Translations under genes and position numbers: made by a program | Origin: Lachnospiraceae bacterium | GTDB lineage: Bacteria; Bacillota; Clostridia; Lachnospirales; Lachnospiraceae | DNA: 63,295 nucleotides | Assembly (NCBI GenBank): GCA_017936885.1 | Contig: JAGBEO010000017.1 | Location: 1 to 63,295 of the forward strand | Direction of reading: 5' to 3' | In this document: in pieces, positions 53,082 to 60,082 of the stretch | How the letters are laid out: each line of letters starts with the position of its first letter | Position numbering within the stretch: the first letter of the stretch is position 1 | The notes under the pieces: model-generated | What the model was told of the DNA's origin: nothing | What the model saw: only the letters and a program-made list of their open reading frames with translations | Database searches by the model: none

Positions 53082-54551
53082 ATGAAAAAGAAAGTATTAG
53101 CTACTTTGTTAAGTGTTGCAATGGTTTCTTCTGTACTTGCAGGATGCGGCGGTTCCGGTGATTCTGCTTCTACAGAGAGCGGTTCAGAAGCAGCAGAGAC
53201 AACAGATGCAGCAGAGGAGACTGCAGATGATGCAGCAGCAGAAGAGGGCACAGAGGAAGCTGCAGCAGAGGAAGAAATTCCTACATCCACATTCGGTGAT
53301 CCCAACGGTACACACTTAGAGATGTGGACATTCGTAGAGTTACACGGACAGCACTACGGCAACATGGTTGAGAAGTGGAACGAGGAGAACCCTGACAGAA
53401 CAATCGAGATCACATGTACTACATATCCTTATGCAGATATGCACACAAAACTGTTAACATCCTTAACAGCAGGTACAGGTGCTCCTGATATCTGTGACGT
53501 AGAGATCGGTCAGTTCCCTAACGTAGTAGCAGGTGAGTCCACATGGTTAGTTCCTATGAATGACTATGCAGCACCTTACTTAGAGACAATGGTTAAGGCC
53601 AGAATGGATGTATACGCTGGTGCCGATGGAAATTACTATGGTATTCCTTATCATGTAGGTGCTTTTGTTATGTACTATAACGTTGCAGCAATGTCCGAGG
53701 CTATGGGTCTTTCTCAGGATGAAGTAATCGCTAAGATTGATTCTGTTGTAACATGGGATGATTACGCAGCACTTGGTCAGGAATATGTAGACGCTATTGC
53801 AACAGAAGGTAAATACTGGACATCCGTTGATACAGCAGGTGTTGACTGGCAGTGGATCGCAATGGCTGAATACGGTGATGACTGGACAGGCGGTTTCGAT
53901 GAGCCCGCTAACGTACAGCTTGACTCCGTTAAGCAGATGCTGACAATGGAGCAGAACTGGGTTAACAGCGGTCTTGCACAGGTTTCTCCTGACGGACACG
54001 TTGACTTAGAGGCTGGTTTCCAGAACATCCTTGATCACAATATCGTATCCTTCCCTAAGGCTATGTGGTATATGAGCCGTTTCACAAACTACATGCCTGA
54101 GGAATCCGGCAACTGGTACATTGCAAAATGTCCTGTATTCGAAGCAGGTCAGCCTTGCTCCGTTGGTGTCGGCGGTACAGGTACAGTTGTAACACAGCAG
54201 TCTGCAAATATCGAACTTGCAGCAGAATTCCTTGCTTGGGCTAAGATGTCTGAGGAAGGTGAGCAGTTAATCTGGGATAACCTTGGATTTGACGTATGTA
54301 ATACAGCACTTTGGAATGACGATGCATTCGCTCATGATGACAGCAACCAGTACAACGCATTCTTTATCAACTATCCTTACGATGTACTGTACAGCATCAA
54401 AGATGATATCGGCAAGATCTACTCCGTAGCAATCAGCCCGACAATCAATGAGCAGTTCTGCAACGTAACATTAAATGATATTCTTGAGAATGGCATGGAT
54501 GTTGACGAAGCATTACAGGCAGCTCAGGATGTAGTAGACCTTGAACAGTAA
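53082..54551 (+). CDS. ABC sugar transporter, substrate-binding lipoprotein (AraN-like)
   Basis: A 489-residue family-1 extracellular solute-binding protein. The signal peptide ends in lipobox VLAGC (Cys near residue 22), then a low-complexity acidic Ala/Glu/Thr linker (~25-65) tethers the domain to the membrane. The binding fold starts at about residue 75 (HLEMWTFVELHG). Related to AraN/MalE-like proteins for arabino- and other oligosaccharides; the neighbouring arabinosidases make arabino-oligosaccharides the likely ligand. Strong AGGAGG site. Codons shift to highly expressed forms. Confidence 0.9.
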   Translation: MKKKVLATLLSVAMVSSVLAGCGGSGDSASTESGSEAAETTDAAEETADDAAAEEGTEEAAAEEEIPTSTFGDPNGTHLEMWTFVELHGQHYGNMVEKWNEENPDRTIEITCTTYPYADMHTKLLTSLTAGTGAPDICDVEIGQFPNVVAGESTWLVPMNDYAAPYLETMVKARMDVYAGADGNYYGIPYHVGAFVMYYNVAAMSEAMGLSQDEVIAKIDSVVTWDDYAALGQEYVDAIATEGKYWTSVDTAGVDWQWIAMAEYGDDWTGGFDEPANVQLDSVKQMLTMEQNWVNSGLAQVSPDGHVDLEAGFQNILDHNIVSFPKAMWYMSRFTNYMPEESGNWYIAKCPVFEAGQPCSVGVGGTGTVVTQQSANIELAAEFLAWAKMSEEGEQLIWDNLGFDVCNTALWNDDAFAHDDSNQYNAFFINYPYDVLYSIKDDIGKIYSVAISPTINEQFCNVTLNDILENGMDVDEALQAAQDVVDLEQ

Positions 54552-54587
54552 TAAAAGTAAATTACTTGAGAAGGCTAACAAATAAAT

Positions 54588-54619
54588 AGAGGGGATTGCT
54601 TACAATCCCCTCTTTGTTT
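54588..54619 (+). terminator. Leaky terminator between binding protein and permeases
   Basis: AGAGGGGATTG (54588-54598), loop CTTA, CAATCCCCTCT (54603-54613), then TTGTTTTTT. Placed after the first gene of a transporter operon, a usual way to make more binding protein than permease. Confidence 0.85.
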
Positions 54620-54658
54620 TTTCAAAGACTATATATGTTTTGGGTAAGGAGTGTGTGT

Positions 54659-55558
54659 ATGAATAAATTCAAGAAATTTTTCTATTCACAAAAGGTTGCA
54701 CCCTATGTATTCGTGCTTCCGTTTATATTGAGTTTTGCATTCTTTTGGATTTATCCGCTGTGCAGTACCATTACAATGAGTTTCCAGGATATTACACCGA
54801 CTGGAACAGAGTGGGTAGGTCTTAAGAATTTCTCTAAACTGTTAAAAGATACCGTGTTCCATACAGCTATTTTAAACAGTTTTGAGTATATGATTTTAAC
54901 ACTGGTATTATTAATTCCGTTCCCGATGTTATTTGCAGTACTGATGGATTCCAGACTGGTTAAGGCGAAAGGATTTTGGAAAGCCTGCCTGTATGTTCCG
55001 GCTTTAACATCCGTAGTTATTTCCGGTACGTTGTTCCGTCTGATGTTTTCCGAGTATGCAACAGGACAGATGAATGTCATCACAACATTTTTAGGTCTTG
55101 GTACCTTTAAGTGGCTTAAGATGAAAGCAACCGGTCTTACAGCATTGTTAATTGTCTGCTGTTGGAGATGGACCGGTGTTAACATGCTTTACTTTATCTC
55201 CGGCTTGAAAGCGATTGATACAGCATTATATGAATCTGCCGATATTGACGGTGCAACCGCATGGCAGAAATTCAGATATGTAACAATCCCATTATTAAAA
55301 CCGACTACTATCTATGTACTTACAATCAGTGTATACGCAGGTTTGTCAATGTTCATGGAGTCCTATATGTTATGGGCCGGCCCGGATTCACCGAACAATA
55401 TCGGTCTGACCATCGTAGGATATCTGTACAAACGTGGTATTACCAAGAACCAGTTGGGTTATGGTAGTGCAGTAGGTATCGTACTGCTTGTAATTGCATT
55501 AGCTATCAATATAGTTCAGTTAGTTCTGAACGGAACATTTAAGAAGGAGGAAGATTAA
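54659..55558 (+). CDS. ABC sugar permease 1 (AraP/MalF-like)
   Basis: A 299-residue membrane protein with six helices. The EAA loop that contacts the ATPase is seen as ALYESADIDGATAWQKFRYVTIPLL (about residues 183-208). It forms the channel with the permease encoded next. The ATG at 54659 follows TAAGGAG; the longer frame to 54596 lies in the terminator. No ATPase gene accompanies the operon, so it must use a shared MsmX-type ATPase. Confidence 0.92.
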   Translation: MNKFKKFFYSQKVAPYVFVLPFILSFAFFWIYPLCSTITMSFQDITPTGTEWVGLKNFSKLLKDTVFHTAILNSFEYMILTLVLLIPFPMLFAVLMDSRLVKAKGFWKACLYVPALTSVVISGTLFRLMFSEYATGQMNVITTFLGLGTFKWLKMKATGLTALLIVCCWRWTGVNMLYFISGLKAIDTALYESADIDGATAWQKFRYVTIPLLKPTTIYVLTISVYAGLSMFMESYMLWAGPDSPNNIGLTIVGYLYKRGITKNQLGYGSAVGIVLLVIALAINIVQLVLNGTFKKEED

Positions 55559-55559
55559 T

Positions 55560-56447
55560 ATGGCGAACACATCCTCTCTAAATGATAAAGTAGAAGGCGG
55601 CATGAAGGCAAAGAGAACCGTCCTGACTGTTTTGGCAACCGGTTGGTTTGCAATTCTTTCGTTTGTTATCGTATTTCCTTTGATTGCAGGTTTGATTGCA
55701 TCCTTTAGACCCGGTACTGAGTTGATTCGTCGAGGTTTAAGTATTGATCTTGACTTTAGTACGATGACGCTGGCGAACTATAAGTACTTGTTTGGCGGAA
55801 ATGTAGATTCGCAGAAGTACTTTATGTGGTTTAAGAACAGCTTAATCCTGACCTTTGTGTCAGTTGTACTTACTTTACTTGTTTGTTACATAGTTGCTTA
55901 TGGTTTAACAATGTATAATTACAAATTGAAGAATTTCCTGTTCTTCCTTGTTATTGCAACTATGATGGTACCTTTTGAGATTTTGATTCTCCCTCTTTAT
56001 AAGGAGATGATTTCCCTCAATCTGATTGATACCATGGCCGGTGTTGTACTGCCGGGTATCTGCGGTGCCTCTACCATCTTCTTCTTCAGACAGTATATGA
56101 CCGGTCTGCCGAAGGAACTGTTGGATGCAGGACGTATCGATGGTGCTACCGAGTACGGTATCTGCTTTAAGATCATGATGCCGATTACGAAGCCCGCATT
56201 TGCTGCTATGTCTATTCTCTGTGCGATGGGTGCATGGAATAACGTATTGTGGCCGATGTTAGTTTACAGAAGTGCAGAGAAATTTACACTTCCGATTGGT
56301 TTGAACACCCTGTTAACACCGTACGGTAATAACTACGATGTTTTGATTGCCGGTTCCATGTTTGGTATTATCCCGGTATTCATCGTGTTCCTTTGCTTCC
56401 AGAGATACTTTATCGAAGGTATGACGGCTGGAGCGGTAAAAGGTTAA
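55560..56447 (+). CDS. ABC sugar permease 2 (AraQ/MalG-like)
   Basis: A 295-residue permease, six helices, with EAA loop ELLDAGRIDGATEYGICFKIMMPITKP-type sequence near residue 185. Start one base after the preceding stop, so translation is coupled. It pairs with the AraP-like subunit and the lipoprotein. Substrate is probably arabinose oligomers, judged from the GH43 and GH51 neighbours (inference). The operon ends at a strong terminator. Confidence 0.92.
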   Translation: MANTSSLNDKVEGGMKAKRTVLTVLATGWFAILSFVIVFPLIAGLIASFRPGTELIRRGLSIDLDFSTMTLANYKYLFGGNVDSQKYFMWFKNSLILTFVSVVLTLLVCYIVAYGLTMYNYKLKNFLFFLVIATMMVPFEILILPLYKEMISLNLIDTMAGVVLPGICGASTIFFFRQYMTGLPKELLDAGRIDGATEYGICFKIMMPITKPAFAAMSILCAMGAWNNVLWPMLVYRSAEKFTLPIGLNTLLTPYGNNYDVLIAGSMFGIIPVFIVFLCFQRYFIEGMTAGAVKG

Positions 56448-56475
56448 TGAATTAGGGCATACACTCCATTGCCAT

Positions 56476-56526
56476 AGGCTGCTGCAATTACTGCTTCGGC
56501 AGATAAGAACAGCAGCCTTTTTTTTT
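56476..56526 (+). terminator. Terminator of the sugar ABC operon
   Basis: AGGCTGCTG (56476-56484) and CAGCAGCCT (56510-56518), then a run of T. An inner CTGCTTCGGCAG hairpin is in the loop. Confidence 0.85.
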
Positions 56527-56542
56527 GCTATATAATCTGGTA

Positions 56543-56636
56543 GAACTATGATATAATGAGCACAAGCGAGTCAAGCTGCTTGCGGAATTGACGAGCGGCG
56601 AATGTTGATCATGAATCTGTGATTCATGCTATATGA
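56543..56636 (+). repeat. Dispersed structured repeat, copy B
   Basis: Same block order as copy A (19420-19515): AACTATGATATAATGAGC, AGCGAG, GCGGCGAATG, GATCATGAA, TTCATG and TATATGA. The 3' hairpin is CATGAATC/GATTCATG here and CATGAAC/GTTCATG in copy A, so paired bases changed together. The middle hairpin is GTCAA/TTGAC here versus CAGG/CCTG in A. It carries the extended -10 TGATATAAT and precedes the GGDEF fusion gene. Confidence 0.8.
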
Positions 56637-56671
56637 AGTCACGAAAGAAGCCATGAAATGGAAATGTAGGT

Positions 56672-58642
56672 ATGAGTGAGATCGTTCTTGGTTTATTGCA
56701 AGCTGATAAAAGTGAAAAGAATATAGATTATCTGACAGGACTTATTAACAGACGAGGGCTGTATGAGATATGGGAAATGATACCTGCGGATATGAAGGTA
56801 CACTGCATTTATCTGGATGTGGATAATTTTAAGCTGGTAAACGACATCTATGGACATTCCAGAGGAGATGAACTGCTTGAATTTGTCAGCCGGATTTTGA
56901 GTAATGAGTTTTCCAACCAGATCGTGGTGCGTATGGGCGGTGATGAGTTCGTCGTAGTCTGCAGCGGTACGATGGACGTGGAAGAGTTAGAGTGGCAGCT
57001 TCAGGAACTTCAGGGCATTCTTAAGGAAGAGTTCGATGAGAGTCTTAGCGCGTTGCTGTCCTTTAGCATAGGACTGATCACCAATCAGTCGGTATCCATT
57101 GGAATCTCAGTTATTTTGGATCAGTGCGATGAGGCAATGTACTATGTTAAGAAAAACGGTAAAAGCAGTTATGTTAACTATGATGATATCAAAGAACAAC
57201 TGATCGAACAGAAGGCTATGAAGGACAGGGCGCTTACCGCTTTGTATGAAAAAGAGATAGAAATGTTTCTTAGGCCGATTGTCTATATGCAAAATTCCGA
57301 TGTATATGCGGCAGATGTGGTGATGCGCTGGAATTTTCCGGGCTTGGGAATTCTGCCTGAGGAGAAGTTTCTTCCGGTGTTTGAACAGTATGGTGTGATC
57401 ACCAAGTTAGATGAGATTGCCTTTGAACAGGTATGTAAATGGAAGAATCAGTGGAAAGGGACGGTATTGGAACATATTGAGATTTACGTCCGTATTTCCG
57501 GTTTATATATTTTGCAGGTAAATGGCGTCAATTATTTGAGAAATTGTCTGGAAACCTATCAGGTATCGCCGAAAGAAATCAAAATTTGTATTGAAGAAAA
57601 TGCGTTTCTTGGACGAAATGAGAAGATGGGGTACGCGATTGATCTGTTAACGGAGATCGGCTTCGATATTGCCATTCAGAATTTCGGTTCCGCATCATCT
57701 TTTATGGTGTTACAGAATATTCCGGCCAATATTTTAAAGCTGGATCAGACATTGCTTCCCCATGAGATAGAGTCGGAGTGGAAGAAAGTAAACATTCTGC
57801 GCAATGTTATCAGTATGGGCAGGGATCTAAGGTTTATGATCGTGGCGCAGGGGATTGAGAATTCTTCTCAGGCAGAGATGCTTGCTAATTATGGGACACA
57901 GCTTGGTTTGGGGGATTTCTACGGCAAACCGCAGTCGGCTGAGGCGTTTTATCATAATTATAAGAACCGCTATTTCTTTGCAAAGAATGTGAAACCTACG
58001 ATCTATGCCTTTCGAGAGAATCTGTTAGACGAAGAAGGAAAGAATCGGGGGAGCTATTCGGGGGAGGGGCTTTATTATGATGGCGGCGTGACAGAAAGCC
58101 AGTCTGCCTTGCATATGCCGGGCGGCAGGGTAAAAGAGAATCTGGTTCGATTGCCGAAAGAAGTCATGTACAGCGAAAGTTATACGATATGTCTCTGGGT
58201 TAACACCGATGCCGTACAGCCGTGGACCAGCATCATATATGTAACATATATGGATGGATTTATGAGTCTGGTGCCTACGGATGGCAGGGGAAGCTGTGTA
58301 TTTCGTATGAAGGATGACAGAGAGCCGAATGCGTGGTTTGATGTCTGGTGCCGCGGGGCGGTACCCGGACAATGGGCGTATATATGTATTTCTTATGATG
58401 TCATTACAGGGGTGGCGAGATTGTATTTTAACGGGCTGCTTAACAGCAGCAGAGATTATGCGCCGAATCTGAAGGTGGCAAATCAGATTTTCCTTGGTGG
58501 AGATGAATATCAGGAATCCTATCAGGGCAGAATTGCAGGGTTGGAGATTTATCACTGTGTGCTCTCAGGGGAGGAGATTGAGAGGAAATTTAAGGAATAT
58601 CAGAGTGATCCGACTTTTCTTGGGACGGAAGGGCGTAAGTAG
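56672..58642 (+). CDS. GGDEF, degenerate EAL, LamG-like fusion protein
   Basis: A 656-residue cytosolic protein without signal peptide or membrane helix. GGDEF domain ~15-170 with an intact MGGDEF (88-93) and YLDVDNFKLVND; no RxxD inhibitory site upstream. EAL fold ~180-430, but EAL is DVV (AADVVMRW), the DDFG pair is QN (IQNFGSAS) and EGVE is QGIE, so phosphodiesterase activity should be absent. C-terminal LamG/concanavalin-like domain ~480-645 (SYTICLWVNTDAVQPWTSI). It could make c-di-GMP under carbohydrate control (inference). The ribosome site (TAGG) is weak. Confidence 0.85.
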   Translation: MSEIVLGLLQADKSEKNIDYLTGLINRRGLYEIWEMIPADMKVHCIYLDVDNFKLVNDIYGHSRGDELLEFVSRILSNEFSNQIVVRMGGDEFVVVCSGTMDVEELEWQLQELQGILKEEFDESLSALLSFSIGLITNQSVSIGISVILDQCDEAMYYVKKNGKSSYVNYDDIKEQLIEQKAMKDRALTALYEKEIEMFLRPIVYMQNSDVYAADVVMRWNFPGLGILPEEKFLPVFEQYGVITKLDEIAFEQVCKWKNQWKGTVLEHIEIYVRISGLYILQVNGVNYLRNCLETYQVSPKEIKICIEENAFLGRNEKMGYAIDLLTEIGFDIAIQNFGSASSFMVLQNIPANILKLDQTLLPHEIESEWKKVNILRNVISMGRDLRFMIVAQGIENSSQAEMLANYGTQLGLGDFYGKPQSAEAFYHNYKNRYFFAKNVKPTIYAFRENLLDEEGKNRGSYSGEGLYYDGGVTESQSALHMPGGRVKENLVRLPKEVMYSESYTICLWVNTDAVQPWTSIIYVTYMDGFMSLVPTDGRGSCVFRMKDDREPNAWFDVWCRGAVPGQWAYICISYDVITGVARLYFNGLLNSSRDYAPNLKVANQIFLGGDEYQESYQGRIAGLEIYHCVLSGEEIERKFKEYQSDPTFLGTEGRK

Positions 58643-58999
58643 AAAGCATATAAGCAATTAGAAAAGGTTTCGAATGCTATGAAGCCTGGGGATATACAAA
58701 GCCGTATCGGAAGATATGGCTTTTGCTGTGTTTGTGCGTGTGCAAAGAAGCGGTTTTACAGGAGAAATTTGGATATATAAGCCATATTTGCTTGAATATA
58801 CGATTGTTTCTGTGGTATAACGAATGGTAGAGTGATGGCAGAGCGATTTTTAATATAATTGGAGTCAGAAGTTACAATATTGTTGACCGTAGCCGGAAGT
58901 CAGGGATTGTTGATGGATATTCAGGAATATGCTTCTTGACGAGTCGGGCATAAATTGCTTTGATATGAAGAATCAGATAGAAAGAGTGGATACAGACAA
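58643..58999 (+). other. Intergenic region with one terminator
   Basis: 357 bases. The hairpin AAAGCCGTATC, loop GGAA, GATATGGCTTT (58698-58723) with a T end ends the GGDEF transcript. No coding frame with a ribosome site is seen in the rest. A TTGACC near 58885 could be part of a DUF554 promoter, but no good -10 is placed. Confidence 0.6.
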
Positions 59000-59728
59000 A
59001 TGAGAGGTTTGGGTACGATTGTAAATGTGGCGGCTGTTTTGATAGGAAGCGGTTTCGGAATTTTTATCAAAGGAGGCATAAAGGAGAAAACGCAGCAGAT
59101 TCTGGTTCAGGCATGCGGACTTGCCACGCTGTTTATCGGTATTGGCGGTGCGCTGGAGCAGATGCTTGCGGTGGATTCTGAAGGAATTCATACACAGGGC
59201 ACGTTATTGCTGATCTGTTCCCTTGTGATCGGCGGTTTTTTGGGTCAGTGCCTGGATATCGAGAGCAGACTGGATCTGCTTGGAGAGAAAATCAAAGGAT
59301 TGGTTAAAGCCAAAAACGACAGCCGGTTTGTGGATGGATTCGTGACATCATCTCTTGTGATCTGCGTGGGAGCTATGGCAGTGGTAGGTTCCATTCAGGA
59401 TGGACTGACCGGAGATTACAGTATGCTGTTGTCTAAGGCTGTCTTAGATTGTATTATTACTTTTGTTTTCGCATCTACTATGGGAATAGGAGTGCTTTTT
59501 TCAGCGGTGGCGCTGGGGATTTATCAGGGAGCTATTACACTGCTGGCGGTTTTTATTGCGCCTTATATGACAGAGACTATGATTTCTTCTATGTCCATGG
59601 TGGGGTCTGTTCTGATTTTCGGCGTAGGGATTAATCTGCTGTGGGAGAAGAAGCTGCGGGTAGGAAATCTATTGCCGGCATTGCTTGTGCCGATTATGTA
59701 TGATTTGGTTGTGCAGTTGGTGGGGTGA
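59000..59728 (+). CDS. DUF554 family membrane protein
   Basis: A 242-residue membrane protein with about seven helices. The recognisable blocks are GTIVNVAAVLIGSGFGIFIKGGI at the start, DGFVTSSLVICVGAMAVVGSIQDGL near residue 115 and the glycine-rich C-terminal helices. DUF554 may be a transporter, but no substrate is established. The ribosome site is weak (GAGTGG). Single gene, followed by a terminator-like hairpin. Confidence 0.85.
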   Translation: MRGLGTIVNVAAVLIGSGFGIFIKGGIKEKTQQILVQACGLATLFIGIGGALEQMLAVDSEGIHTQGTLLLICSLVIGGFLGQCLDIESRLDLLGEKIKGLVKAKNDSRFVDGFVTSSLVICVGAMAVVGSIQDGLTGDYSMLLSKAVLDCIITFVFASTMGIGVLFSAVALGIYQGAITLLAVFIAPYMTETMISSMSMVGSVLIFGVGINLLWEKKLRVGNLLPALLVPIMYDLVVQLVG

Positions 59729-60082
59729 TATAAGTACAAAGAGATAAGATAGTGCTTAAAGTATGGTTGATTTAGCGATTTTTAGACATATTTGTTTAAC
59801 AATCGCTGATTTTTTATTAAAGAAGGTTCTAAAGAAGCGGTTTGTATCGTCTTAGATATCTCTTTCTGCTGATTTTATTATATGGAAATATATGTACTGT
59901 CAGAGGAAATATGTGTGACTGATTATATAAAAAGGGTAAGTGGAAGGTATTTACAGTGAAGAGGTGTAATGAATTGACTGTTATAAATAAAAAATATAGA
60001 ATAGAGATATAAAATTAAAAAGATAGTTGACTTTAATTTAGAAGATGAAGCGACAGAATACTTTAAGACCGGGAGGAGTACG
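59729..60082 (+). other. AT-rich intergenic region before the NACHT gene
   Basis: 354 bases. AGCGATT (59774-59780) and AATCGCT (59801-59807) followed by TTTTTT form a terminator for DUF554. From about 59880 the DNA is strongly AT-rich, consistent with the start of a transferred segment. The perfect CGGGAGGAG site lies directly before the NACHT ATG. No clear promoter. Confidence 0.5.

Noticed and set aside
53057-53319. Long Ser/Ala-rich or Gln-rich frames opposite and beside the lipoprotein linker
   Set aside because: They come from the low-complexity GCAGAGGAA-type codons of the acidic linker read in other frames.
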